A stretch of DNA of 64,000 nt from Symsagittifera roscoffensis (taxonomy: Eukaryota > Xenacoelomorpha > Acoela > Convolutidae). A program made the translations under genes and the position numbers. The DNA is taken from positions 30,940,252-31,004,251 of the forward strand of contig NC_087065.1 of NCBI RefSeq assembly GCF_963678635.1, written 5' to 3'. Position 1 is the first letter of the stretch. Each line of letters starts with the position of its first letter. The notes below the pieces were generated by a model. The model saw nothing but the letters and a program-made list of their open reading frames with translations. It was not told the origin of the DNA and made no database searches. This document shows, in pieces, positions 51,225 through 63,135 of the stretch.

Positions 51225-51660
51225 GCCGGTGGCTCAAAAGGAAATTCTAGAGTCTTGAGTCTTGAGAGGGAGGGGGCTCGAGGGTGAACTTGGATGAAAT
51301 CTGGGTTCACGAAAAAGAAATTTTAACAATTGAGATATTGTTATTAATATGCTATATCTATTATATAAATCAAAATGCTGCATGACAATTTCCTGATTGA
51401 ATAGGACAAAAGAAATTTCAAATTACCAACCTAAAAAGCGAGAATTCATAGGTGCAGGTGTGTGCAGATTTTGGTTGCTGTTTAGCGATAGTGTAAAAAT
51501 TTTATATGGTTGTGAATTTTGGAAGATAGATAAACTTAAGTCTGCTGCAAACTTCTGTAAATGACCACTGGCACTGTATCTTGAGTGACACTCGGATTTC
51601 TGGGGATTCACTGACAGAGGCAGCACGCGATGAGGACATCGTTCTTGAGTCCGGGGAGTA
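51225..51660 (+). other. Non-coding 3' part before the 3' LTR
   Basis: AT-rich, then a purine-rich end before the LTR. No coding feature. Confidence 0.5.
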
Positions 51661-52545
51661 TGTGCCAGTCGGTCATATCTGGAAGTTTGACCTTGAGGGA
51701 CACAAAAATACGTGATTTTCGAGTAAAGTTTTATTTTTCAAAATTTCGAATGGAGCCTGTCATGCTCAGTTTTCTCGCAACAACTGAAAACAAAAAGTGA
51801 AAAATCAGAACGACCGAATTTACAATTGCGGGAAAATACTTAAGAAAAGAGCAGGAAATTGCTATTCGCAATTTCCAGATACAAAATAAGACACGAGTAG
51901 AGCGAGATAATAGGAAGATAAAATAGGAGGCGAGATAATCACGAGAGAAGAGAGCAATTATTCAAACTGAACCAGAGTGAACCTTCAACGGAAAGGTGGA
52001 CAGCTGGAGTGTCCCAATGGTTCAGACTAAAACTTCAATTCTAGAGTCTAAACTGATTTCTGTTGTTAAAACTGATTAGTATTGAACTTATCAAGTTATC
52101 TTATTTAATTTTCGAGTTGCTCATTAATTTAATTACTCCTCATACTCGAGTGCGTCAACATGTGAGTTCCTAATTTAATTTTCTCAAATGTGTTTTATGA
52201 TTTTTATGTTGAGATAAGGCGAGTTTTAGGTTGATCCATCTGAAATGGATCAAAGTTCCACTGTCCAATAAAAAGTAACTTAACGGATTGTTCCGACCCT
52301 GTTTTTAACGGCGTCCGTGTATTTTGGGTATTTTGAGACCTAAGTATGGGAACGTTCTTATTTTTTAGAGTGGGGGGATATTTTGGTAGTAGCCTTTAAG
52401 CTGTAACGGGTTCTAGTCTCTGTCGCAAGCGAACCGAATTGGCTCCGACCGTTCTTGAGGTAGAAAACCACAAGAGATAGTGTCCCTGACTCTTGAGCCT
52501 GTTTTTCTTAAGCCTCATATGTGACCGATGTAGGTGACTGTTACA
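51661..52545 (+). repeat. 3' LTR of the Ty3/gypsy element
   Basis: Matches the 5' LTR nearly throughout. It is preceded by a purine-rich 'ggggagta' (51653-51660) that may serve as the polypurine tract. Confidence 0.9.
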
Positions 52546-53390
52546 GCGCTCTTGATATCATTCATTCAATATTGATTTACAATCCCCCTCAAACTTCATT
52601 ATTCAGAGTTGATTCTTCTGTGCTTGTTGAGGCTATGTTTAACCACCGTGATGAGGTTGTAAAATGTCTCGGTCGCAAAGTTGCGAAAGACCGAAATGTT
52701 ACAGCAGTTCTCGGTGACATCAACCTTCCTGATGTCTGCTGGAGCCCACACACTGCTACTTCTGATTATTTAAACAAATTTTTGACAGCACTAGATGATC
52801 TTGACTTGCTTCAAATTGTTGATTTCAGCACCATAGTTTCGGGCAACATCTTTGACTTGCTCTGCGTTTCAGATCCTCATCGATTCATAGTTTTTCGAGG
52901 TGCCACTGCTTATTCTGATCATTTTCCTGTTTTTGCGCATGTATTTGCTGCAAGTTCAGTTTCACATTTTACTACAAAGCGATCTGTCACTTACTCAAAA
53001 AGTTGTCTTAATTCAGAAAGTTTCAGTCGGGCTATATCGCCCTTATACTCTATCTTGCATTCAAACTGTCATAATGAGTTCATTGACAAGTTCAACGAAA
53101 CTGTTTATCAAGCACTTGATTCTTCATGTCGTAAAATTACGTCGTCTCGCAGAAAAGATTTTTCGTTTTACTTCTCATCTCATTCTATTCAAATTGCTAA
53201 TAAACTGAGAAATATGAACAATTCGAATTGTTTTAATCCTCAATATCTGTCTCAATTAGAGAATGAATTCTCAAACTTAGTTGAACTCGATAAAACTCTG
53301 CTGATTCAACGTTTTTTGCCGAATTCTTCCAAGCATGCTTTTATGTTTCTTACCCAATTTAAATCAACACAACCTGTCCCTACTAAATTT
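52546..53390 (+). pseudogene. Non-LTR ORF2, AP-endonuclease C-terminal part
   Basis: ILIYNPPQTSLFRVD, then VLGDINLPDVCW (GDxN) and YSDHFPVFAHVF (catalytic SDH, 52915-52932). A Ser-rich linker follows. The frame breaks near 53388 in an 'aaattttttggg' run. Confidence 0.6.
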
Positions 53391-55037
53391 TTTGGGTACG
53401 CAAACAGGTCGAGAGTGATGTTTCAATTAGTGACACTTTCAATCACTATTTCGATTCTGTTTATCAAGTATCTGAAAGTAGTCCTTCTGCTGGTGGTAGT
53501 TTGGCTGATTCGGAAATCAAACTTTCCGAAGTTGATGTCTCCCCCAGTATTGTTGGCGAGCTCCTAGCTAAATGCAAAAAGACTCGTTCTGCAGATAATA
53601 TACCTGCATTCATTTATAAATCCTGTCACAGCATTCTTTCTCCGCTTATTTCTTTCCTTTTCTTGTCCATTATACAATCTTGTGTTTGGCCCGATTCCTG
53701 GAAAACTGCATTCATCACTCCTGTTTTCAAATCTGGTTCTCCTTATGATATTACCAATTATCGGCCAGTTAGCACACTTCCTCCTCTTTCACTCATTTTC
53801 GAGCGTATTTTGTTCAATTATATTTACCCTCGAGTTCGATACAAAATTTCGAATGCTCAGCATGGATTCCGCAAGAAGCGTTCCACCATAACGCAAATGC
53901 TCTCATATCTAGATGAAGTATATCGCACTCATGATGCCAAAATTCCTTGCGCTGCCATGTATTTCGATTTTAGCAAAGCTTTCGATTCTGTCAGGCACGA
54001 CAATTATTGTACAGAAGTTTGCTGCTTTTGGTTTTGACGATATTTTTACCGCTCTTTTGATTTCTTATCTTTCAAACCGTTTTCAGTGTGTTAAAATTCG
54101 AACAAGCATTTCCACCACTTTACCAGTTACTAGTGGTGTACCTCAAGGGAGCGTACTGGGTCCTCTGCTTTTCCTAATCTTTATTAATAATCTTCCTGAT
54201 ATATTTAATCATTCAAACTGTTTTCTTTTCGCTGATGACTCAAAGTTCATTTGTAAGACAATTTGCAGTGATTTAACGTCTGATGTGGAGAGTTTCACTC
54301 ATTGGTGTACTCAGAATGGTCTTAAGATCAATAAAGACAAGTGCAATTTCATTAGATTCAATGGCAAATTTGCTGATTGTATTTTTGTTAACAACCAACC
54401 TGTTCATTCTATTAACTTACTCAAAGACCTTGGTCTGCTTGTTAGTTCTGATCTCACTTGGTCAGACCATATTAGTAAAAAACTTCTATCGAGCAATAAA
54501 AGCTTTCATTTTATCAAACGTTCTATTCCATATCACATTCCACTTTCTGTTAAACTCATGTTCATCAATATTTGTGTTAAAAGTATTTTATTGTATGCTA
54601 GTCCTGTGCCTGTGTGGTCTCCCTCTTTAACTATGTTAAGGAAGCTTGAGAACTTCATCAGGAAATGTCTTACCTGGGTTACAGGTCATTTACCTTATTT
54701 AAAGCAACTTTCTTCAAGGAACTCGCTTCCCATATCCTTCACGCTTATATTTAACGACCTTATCCTTTTTCACAAAATGTTAAATGGCGACTCAGAACTC
54801 CTTTTTGCTGCGTATTATTATTTTAAGGTGACGAAATTAAGATCCAGCGCGTTGAGGACAGTGAAAACCGCAAGAAGATGGTCAACCGAGACGTTCTTCA
54901 CCCACCGAACAGCACGTGCCGTGAACTACATGCTGAAAACATCGGAGATCGACTTTTTCACCTCTTTAAGCCGTTTTCGCAGTACCCTCAAAGACTTCTC
55001 ACTAGAGCGCTCTAAACTCTTCAATCGTGAATCGTGA
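53391..55037 (+). pseudogene. Non-LTR ORF2, reverse transcriptase
   Basis: RT motifs in order: KTRSADNIPAFIYK, WKTAFITPVFKSG, NYRPVSTLPP, QHGFRKKRSTITQ, AMYFDFSKAFDSVRHD (motif A, Asp present), then a frameshift near 54000. After it: PVTSGVPQGSVLGPLLFL (motif B), FLFADDSKFI (motif C, FADD), NGLKINKDKCNFI and DLGLLVSSDLTW. The C-terminus ends SLERSKLFNRES. Looks like the CR1/Jockey group of LINE elements. Confidence 0.7.
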
Positions 55038-55164
55038 AAACTCATGCACTTGGTTTTTGAAGTGCTGTTGCTCTTTCTGTAGATCATAGTTTTTTTAACA
55101 TATATTTGTTTATCTATTTATATAAATTTTGCCTTATTTTTAATAGGGGAATTAATTTTTTTTT

Positions 55165-57600
55165 GTTTGTTTGTTTTTTTGTCGTCGAAAATTTTTTTGT
55201 CATTTATTGTTCCTAGTACGCAGGGAGGTTCTCTGTTTTAAAAAGCTGCCTGCTCTGGTTTACTCAGAGCATATGCTTAGGTTCTTACAAAGCTTGCTCA
55301 AAAAAATTCTGTGCTGGGGCCTGCCGCGCCCTGAATTTCAAAAGCTAGCGGTTGAAAAAGATATCCATATTTTACGAGATCTTTATACTTGTCATATTTT
55401 TGCTCTTCCGCTTCAGCGGCAGCCGTACCAGGGTTACAAACAGACCCGGCATTAATCCTACAAGAAGCTAAGGAGTCTACTACCGTTACATCTCACAAGA
55501 GCTGTTTACCAACAGCCCATGGAACGAGCGTCAAACCGTCTGGTCGCTTCTGATCGGTCCTGTAGAGGTGTCGTGGTTCTAAAACAGACGGAATGTGAGC
55601 AGCTGATAAACTCTGCTTTATAAGGGCATTCAGGTTCGAATGCCTAGAGAATCTCCCTGCACTTTTGAGGCAAGAAAGGCCATGCCAACCATCTTCGGTA
55701 ACGTCTTTTCCGCACACGCATTTTTGCCGTTCGCTTATTTTTGAGACTAATCGAAGTCCTATCGCATTTCTGAGTTGTTGGCTCGACAGTTTTTACCTTA
55801 GATTTTTGCACGGGACGGCGTTCAACCATTGGGAGCCAAATCTATCCTGGAACGCGTTGAATCTTTTAACGTCCGTTGGTTCCAGTCGTAAAATCAAGTC
55901 TGCAATTTTGCTGTCGAAAATTGGCTCCGTCCAATTTTTTTTTGGATTTCATTTTCCGGAGTCATTTCAATTTTTCCAAGTTCAAACCATCGTTTAAGCG
56001 CATCATCATAGGTTCCATCCACATGCTCCAAACCAAAGATTTTGCTCCAGGCATCTTTTGCTCCTAGTTCTGAGGCTAAGAAAGCGGGTACAGCGGGTAG
56101 ACGAGCGGAAGAAACGCCCAAGCCGCCTTTGGCTGCCGGGAGAACTGCTTGTAAAAACTGGTTATTATCCATTTTCCCGTTATTGACCTTGCATAACAAA
56201 TTTGTTAGTAATTTATCGTAGCGTTCCAAAAAAATTTTTTGCAAAAAAACAAGGGCTCGTACGCAAAAAAATATAGGAGTTTTGGCATGCTAAAGCAATT
56301 TTTCAGGAGGTAAAAACCATAATGGGCGTCTAGTTTGTCAATGACATCCGAGATTTTTTCAAACTCCTTAATTTTTTCGTCGAGCAATTATTTTCGGCAA
56401 AGTTCGCCGATTGGAGATCCTAAAATGAGGAGTTCCTCTTTTGTTTTTATTTTTACTTTGGGGCATATTTTTCCAAGTGGTGTTAAAATTGAATTATACT
56501 GTGTACTAGTAGTCGGTCCCAAAAAACAAAGATCGCACTTCTCAGTGTTCAAGCTCAGGCCGTACATTTGTTCCAATTTCAGAATGTTTTTAAGGTCCCG
56601 GAGTACTATCTTATAGTCGTCGGCTAAATTCCCATCATCTAAATACCAGATGATAATTTTCGACTCCAACTGTTTGACTAGTGTATGAATTGCTTCCGCA
56701 AAAAGGGGTGGGGCTTCAGGATCACCTTGCTGAGTTCCGTCTTCTGACATTATGACAGAGCTTCCGTAAAAAAGGTAACTAGGTTTACTATACGCGCAAT
56801 GCAATGGGGGTAATTATGGAGTTTTGAATAAACATGATTCAGCATTGTTTCTCTGTTTAGAGAGTTAAAGACATTCTTAAATTCTAGTTTTAAAAGAACA
56901 GTGCAGTTTGGATTGTCGTCGCGTTCAATTTGGTTTCGAAACGAGTGCGCAGCTATTTCTGCTCCTCGTTTGGTACCGCATCCTACCTGTACGTTTCCGA
57001 AAAATTTTTGTCGCTCGGAGAGGGCCTTGCTTCCAGCGCATTTAGACGCGATACGTCTCAGCGTGTTGCCTATGGCAATCGGTCTCAACCCTCCGTCTAT
57101 CTTTATTGGGGCGATAAGCTTTGCGCCAAAAAAGAAAGGTCTTAGTGGTTCGGGTATGTTGCCCTATCCAATGAGGTATATCAGCTTAGTAAGCAATTTC
57201 AGAAAATTAAGTCCTGCACTGCCATTCGACTTACTAGCAAGATCTTTAAAAATTTAAGGAACTATTTTATCAGGACCTGCTGCTGATCCGTTCGGAAAGG
57301 ACATTATCGCTTTGTATAGGTCGAAATCGGTTACAAAAAAACTATCCAACTTTTTTGGATTTGGAGCTGCAAATTTGGCTCGCTGAGGGTGCTTAGACAA
57401 CAATTTTTGATCAGTTATCAGTTGAAAAAGGAGCAATTTCGAAGCAGCAAGCCATATTTCTCCCTTTACATTTCCTTCATCGAGCCTACTACTTATTAAC
57501 TTTGTTCTCTGCTCGAGGTCACTCAGAGGCGGGCTTGAAACTTGGGGATGGGTTTTGGAAGTGACACGTCAATTGCTCGAATTTTTTTATTGATCAAAGA
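55165..57600 (-). mobile_element. RLE-type non-LTR element 2 (different family), decayed
   Basis: Minus-strand RT plus C-terminal endonuclease, in at least five frames. Motifs: FPNGSAAGPDKIVP, RPIAIGNTLRRIASKC, a motif-A region reading LKLEFKNVFNSLNRETM (usual LDFKNAFN, so Asp is replaced by Glu), EDGTQQGDPEAPPLFAEAI (motif B), IIWYLDDGNLADD (motif C) and PAAKGGLGVSSARLP. A knuckle CVCGKDVTEDGWHGLSC precedes nuclease residues KRPDGLTLVPWAVGKQLL. A TGA follows where Trp is usual, then DVTVVDSLA and LFQPLAFEIQGA. Clearly distinct from the element at 29832-35707. Confidence 0.7.
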
Positions 57601-59067
57601 GCTCATGCTTGTGGTCTGTTTGCGTCCACTTCTTTTCGGTTGCTCCAAAAAAAAACCAGAACGATGTTAAAAATAATTAGCCATTTTGTAACATCTTCTA
57701 CTTGTGTACGATGTCATTTATTTTGTCCGACAGACTTTCCGCCAAGGGAACACGCGAATCTTTTGGTACTCTCTTGAGTACTCGGACATTTGAGATGGCT
57801 GTATTAACATAATTGACTAGCACTAAATCATTACCTATTGTTGCTTTTATAACAAATTTTACATCAACGCATAAAGGACACTGAAACCATTGGGTTTTCT
57901 TAGAGTCGCTAAGAGAAATATTTACAAATTGTTATGATACCAACTAGAACAACAATCACATCTAATCCAATTTATCAGTCCTGAAGGTTTCAAGCAATCT
58001 TTGCTTGTACACTCTTTGTTGTTTTTCCTCATCTTGACGCAGCATAAAGATAAAAAAAGGATTTTGACTGGACTTTAGGTGACTGAACTAACCCATGATA
58101 AGCGGTTAGTGGGAGTTTTACAAATCAGCAAATAAAAAAAATAAAAGACAATTAAATTAATTTAAATTTTTAAATCGAATTATAAAAATCAAAAACAAGG
58201 AACAATCTCACCCGAGCTCAGTAGGTCCAGCGGCGCACCACAAGACTTCTCAAGCCAGTTCCAGTTTCCCACCTCCCCACAGAAAGCCACTTGACAGACC
58301 TGTCTCTAAAATCCCTCAGAGGGCGCTCCACAAACAGGCACAAACATCAAACAAAACAAATCTATTTAATAAATTTATCACAACAAGGTCTCAGTATCCC
58401 AAGGACACGAGGTCATTCCTAAAAACAGGGCTACTACTTATTTATTATATTACTATAGTTTTTGTTCAGTAGATAAAAATCATGATCTCCGTCGAAGATG
58501 GATCAACCCTTTCACTTAACTCCTAGCTTCTCATAATTCGTAAACGAATTTAGATATTATTCATTCAATTCAGGACATGACAAGAAGCTAAAAGTTCATA
58601 AGACAGAGAGTTACAGTTTTCTCCCGAGACCCCTCCGGATTCTGGAATCCGGAAAATAACGCTCTTGTTTCTTCTCGGAAAGCTGGACACGTCGTCCCAA
58701 TACCCTTCCTGATTCTCGGGATTCGTGTTGTAACGACTGTATTGGCACAATCGTCACAACTCGGAATGGTCTGATCGTCGTTTTCTATTCCAATCTCGAT
58801 CTGTCTCTCAAAACTGTTGTTCACCGTTTTTCTCAACGAAATCTCTTGTTCTGCTTCTTTTTGCAGATTTCAGTTGCCGCGAAATTTCGACGTTGTCACG
58901 TGTCTTTCTATTCAAAATAACTTTTAAAAATTAACTTCTCAGTCCAGATTAACCCTTCCGCGTTCGTCAAAATGAACAATTAACACCACTAATTTGTTAA
59001 AACCGTTAATCTTCTCAGTCAGATACTATAATAAAAATTCGAGTTCGAACTTGCATTTTGATACATT
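57601..59067. other. Unassigned sequence
   Basis: The 57700-57900 minus frame has short coding-like pieces but nothing I can name. 58565-58836 contains an 82-codon frame with no recognisable features. Probably non-coding or old relics. Confidence 0.35.
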
Positions 59068-59124
59068 CTGGTCGAATGTCACATTGGTCATGCGAAGCTT
59101 TGCAGCACTGTGACATTCGACCAG
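59068..59124. repeat. Perfect 16-bp inverted repeat, hairpin with 25-nt loop
   Basis: 'ctggtcgaatgtcaca' (59068-59083) and its exact complement (59109-59124). 'catt' flanks both sides as a possible 4-bp duplication. It lies directly next to the end of Penelope-like copy 2. Confidence 0.8.
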
Positions 59125-59130
59125 CATTGA

Positions 59131-60181
59131 AAAGATTTTTGCAAAAAGTAAATTTCAAACGTTTTCACAACTATGTGCGTCGTCAGGACTTTAAGAATAA
59201 ACTAATCTAAATTAAGAAAATCCATCGATTTATAAATGTTCTTAACAATAATTCACAAACATTTTGGTTCTAAACCATCATGTTAAAAAGTTAAAAAATT
59301 AGCCAATCACAGTTGACTTCTAAATTACTATTAAGATTAAATTACTTTTAATTTTTCTAGCAGTTTCCGAGTCATAATTTCGATTTAGACATGTACGTTT
59401 TAAATAAAAAAAAAATATTTTGGGATTAAATTTTCTGTGTTAACTCCGTGCTCGTAAACTCATCGTGCGTGTTCAAGCCTGGTTTCTCTTTCCTAATATG
59501 TATTGCCTTTACTGTTAACAATTTTGTTTGGTTGTTTGACCTATCTATAATTTCCCAACTAAGATCTGCGCTATTTCCCTCAAGTTGGCATTGCTGAAGG
59601 TTGATACCTACCGAAGAGTCTGCATTATTATGTTTTCAATTCTAGTGGTAAAATGTCGAACAGTTTGTCCGACATAGGTGGAAGTACATCCACTATATGA
59701 CAGTTTATAAACCACTCTTGACTTGAGGTCATTAGGAAATGCTGACTTCAGTGATGGTAAACATGATTCTAGTTTTCTTGAGGTGAAAACCCTTTGAACG
59801 TTAATTAGATTTTGAAACCTTTTAGCAACATATTGGCCTTGGTTACCTCTATATTACACCATCAGCATTGGGGGCTTCACATCCACTGGTGATTGAGTTG
59901 ACAAACACCTTTCACTATGGAGGGGCTTGCCCTTACCCTCGATGATTTAGCCCAGGGGGTCTTTGCCGACCAATATTCAGGCTACTGATTTGTCAGCCAT
60001 TGCGCACTATTAGTTTCCATTGCCTCATCAAATTGCTCCCAGGTACACCTAAAAACCCTGTGTATAGTGCCCTGGATAACACTAAGCTTTTACTGAGTTG
60101 GAGGGCAGCTTCTATAATACAGTATAGTCCCAGTATCTGTTGGTTTTTGATACCAACTGCAAGTTACACCCCTATCCTGCG
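59131..60181 (-). mobile_element. Penelope-like element, copy 2 (3' part)
   Basis: Matches 30641-31738 of copy 1: terminal repeat, 3' untranslated region and the C-terminal coding part with GIY-YIG, with many substitutions and indels that break the frame. The match stops at 'ctatcctgcg' (60181), exactly where an LTR begins, so the rest was displaced by insertion and probably lies beyond the window. Confidence 0.8.
59148..59197 (-). ncRNA. Hammerhead-like motif in PLE copy 2
   Basis: Core CTGACGA (59186-59180) and GAAA are kept. Stem II has GCA/TGT (one wobble). The 5' strand of stem I has diverged. Probably weakened. Confidence 0.4.
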
Positions 60182-61005
60182 TGAGCCATTCCGCCGGATT
60201 GACACAGCCGAACACTCCGACAAGCGAGAAGAAGAATATTAGTGTTGTTAATCACGAACTAATCACGAAAAGGAGGGTCAGAATAGTCTAGAAATAAATT
60301 TTTAAAAATCCGAATTGCGGCGGAATATTTTTGAGAAATATAGAAAGTGGCCATATTTGCCAGAAAGCGAACAGAAAAACAGAATAACCAAATTGACACG
60401 AGAAGAACGGTCAAGAAAAAATGCAAAAAAAACAAGTCTCTTATCGTGACGATCGCGCAAGATAAGACGTACAGCGGGAGCCGATAAGAAGAAAGGAGTC
60501 TTCAGTGGAATAGCCGGAAGGTTCGGTACCCTCTTGTGCCACGAAGTTTGAGAAATAACGTAATTTCGGAAAGAGCACGGAATTGGAGGCCCGGCGCCCA
60601 GAGACTGTTCTATGTTGAGAGACTGCAATAAACTGACTTTTTAGCTGCTTTGATGCCCTGACGATTGAATTAACCCCAATATTGTTTGTCATATCAGAGC
60701 GTGAGTAAATAGGATGAGGAAAGGGTCAATCCATCTCCAATGGATTTAGCATGTAACTGTCACTAAAAACATAGTAAAATAGGATATTCGAGCCGTGTTT
60801 TGAAGGTAGTCTTGCAGTCTGGGGATCCGAGACGCAGCTATGTGATTTTCTTCACATGCAAACGAAAGCTGATCAAAAGACCAGAAAATCAACTGGATAG
60901 TTCTAGACGGTAAAAACGGATGGAATTTAGGAAACTGACGCCGGCCAGTCGTCAATAGGTGCTTTTAATGCTCCGTCACTATGTAGTATTTGGGCGAATG
61001 TTTCA
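60182..61005 (+). repeat. Putative 5' LTR of the second element
   Basis: TG...CA ends. AATAAA at about 60628. Ends 12 bp before the primer-binding site, close to the 11-bp gap in the first element. Confidence 0.55.
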
Positions 61006-61017
61006 AAGACGTTTTAT

Positions 61018-61034
61018 TGGCGCTCCTGGGTGGG
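61018..61034 (+). promoter_or_regulatory. Primer-binding site of the second element
   Basis: 'tggcgctcctgggtggg' shares its first 15 bases with the site at 38416. Confidence 0.65.
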
Positions 61035-62739
61035 CCTGTTAAAGGCATAAGACCATCATGATCAGCAAACGTTTCAGCGACGAACCCTCCGCTCCGGGCG
61101 TATGCCCGTGATAGAGGCCTTAATGTCCTGTATTGTACTGGGGTGAAGGTATCGACCCTCCGCCTGGTACTATATAGCTTTTTAACTTAGTTAAGACCAA
61201 AAATTTCGGGGGCCGGAGGGTTGGGCGGGAAGTCTACAGCCCGCTTATCCCAAGGACCTGGGACCAAAAACCATTAAAGAGAAAGTGCACAAATGAACAA
61301 AAATGGTTTTTAGCCAAAAACAATTTTACTTGAAAATAAAAAAAGTACAAAAAAAACAGTAAGAACACCAAAAACAGTAAGAAACCTAAAATGACAGTTT
61401 ATATATTATTTCCGGACAGGATGTGATCTGACCTTCCTATTGTTGTTCATTCAGATTGATTTTTATCCTTTCTGATCAAAAGATTGAGTGTTTTAGTGGT
61501 GGGTAAGGTACCATCCCTTGAATGTTGTTTGAGTATTTAAACACATTAATGATAAATTTGCCGGTCACCGGAGGGAACAGTGGCAAGCTGACAGACGTGT
61601 TCCAAACTCATCAGAGCGCATCAAATACATTATCCACAACGATTGTTGGGTATCGTTGATACAAATTTAGTATCATTCTGGTACTATTACATTAAAACTT
61701 AAGTGGTGGGGTGCACAATTGTCGCGTCCGATTGCTCCCTCCATCGATTGCGAATTTCCGAGTAAAGGGTCTTAATTCGGATATCATGGCGCAAAGGAGG
61801 GTATAGTAATATTGATTAACGACTCTTAATAAGTTATTATCCTTTTTTATATATTACTTATCTCCCATTTAGACCCGAGAAACACCCCAATTTTGGGATA
61901 GCCGACTTTTTCCGAACAGCAAAAGCTTCTGCGCTGTGAGCTACTATGTAGTTCGATCCCTCCCCCCATTAGAGAAACCGCGCGGAAAAATACTTAGTTT
62001 ACGTTGGCGAAAATAAGAAGTTTTCGATCAAAATTTTGCAATTTTCTGAATTTTGACAATTTGTTTTGAGAATCGAGTTTTTGAGTTTTAAGAGTTAGAG
62101 CGATAAATCTTTTTGCGTATGGAACGTGCTAGCACAACGTGCTCGGTTGCAAGGGTGATTTTTGAGTAACCCTCGGAAGAGCTCCGCGAATAGAGCTAGA
62201 GACTTAAGATTGGAAAAAGGAAGGAATCGGAGGGTACAAATTTGATAGTTTTTGGCCAAATACTTGTTTCCAAACCAGTTTTGGTCCAGTTTTCTGCATT
62301 ATTCCAGTGCCATACAGGGCTACTATGATCGTTTCAAGTATTTTTAGGGATTTTCAGTAAGATTGCGGAAAAAGTCTCTGAGAATCTATATAGGTGGTGA
62401 AAAAAGACCAACTTAACGAACGTGTTTTTGGTGATTTCCCAAAGAATAGACAACCAATTGGGAAAACTTTGGTACCATAAGGCGACGTTTTTGATCACTT
62501 TCCTGGAACGCAACCGTTTTTGGGCTGTTAACTTCAAGAAAGAAAAATTTTTTCTAAGTTTGTTAGTTCGGAGGTTCCAAATTTTAGGGAACCCTCCGAG
62601 CGACAGAAATTTTTATGAAATCACCTTTTTATCCTATTGGGAAGGTTGACCGAGTCGGAAAACCCAGTTTTAAGTAAGTTAGACTGCAATCGGAGGCTTT
62701 ACAGCTGTGAAATTATCTGATTTCGCAATTTTTGGGAAA
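61035..62739 (+). other. Leader of second LTR element
   Basis: No convincing open frame. Shares short motifs with the first leader. Confidence 0.4.
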
Positions 62740-63135
62740 CTCTTCGAAGCAACCCTCCGGAGTCAGCTAAGCCCTTTAGCAACCCTACTTAGCAGAAATT
62801 TTTCACGCAACCCTCCGAGACAATTAAAATAACCCCCCAGTGTGAATTTAGCTTGTTTTGACTCTTTTTGGGAGTAGCTGGACCCCCCTTTAGGCGAAAC
62901 TTGAAAAATTTAGAAATTTGAGGTTACCCTCCGAAGTGACTTAAGCCTCCTATTGACCCTCCTTAATGAAATTAGGGGAACCCTCCGAAGCAGCTTAGGT
63001 GTTTAAGGTACCCTCCGAGGTAACCCTCTGGAGTAAGCTAAGTGCTCTAACAACCCTCCGAAGTAATTCTCCGAAGCGACTTAAGCCCTTTAACAACTCT
63101 CCTTAGTGAAATTTTGGAGGGACTCTCCGAGACAA
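62740..63135 (+). repeat. Degenerate tandem repeat in the second leader
   Basis: About 10 scattered copies of 'accctccgaag'/'aaccctccgag', often followed by 'cagcttag' or 'gacttaagcc'. This parallels the minisatellites in the first element's leader, but with a different unit. Confidence 0.6.

Larger units (their letters stand above)
37509..52545 (+). mobile_element. Ty3/gypsy-type LTR retrotransposon, 15 kb, nested in the non-LTR element
   Basis: LTRs at 37509-38404 and 51661-52545 begin TGTGCC and end TTACA. A primer-binding site lies 11 bp inside the 5' LTR. Order: leader with two minisatellites, gag with two CCHC knuckles, protease, RT, RNase H, integrase (the Ty3/gypsy order), then 2.7 kb of extra coding sequence. 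The LTRs differ by only a few substitutions and small indels, so insertion looks recent, yet the coding part has several frameshifts and at least two internal stops (42456, 45729). No clean 4-6 bp target duplication is visible (flanks share only 'gcg'). Confidence 0.85.
52546..55160 (+). mobile_element. PHD-type non-LTR retrotransposon, 3' half
   Basis: Carries the rest of the endonuclease, the RT domain and a 3' untranslated end with an AT-rich tail to about 55160, where it abuts the tail of the oppositely oriented RLE element 2. Confidence 0.65.

Noticed and set aside
37503-52550. Target-site duplication for the 15-kb LTR element
   Set aside because: Flanks share only 'gcg'; too short to call.
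58565-58836. 82-codon minus-strand frame
   Set aside because: No recognisable features or splice context.
60302-60692. Minus-strand frames inside the second LTR
   Set aside because: Fall within LTR sequence and lack coding texture.
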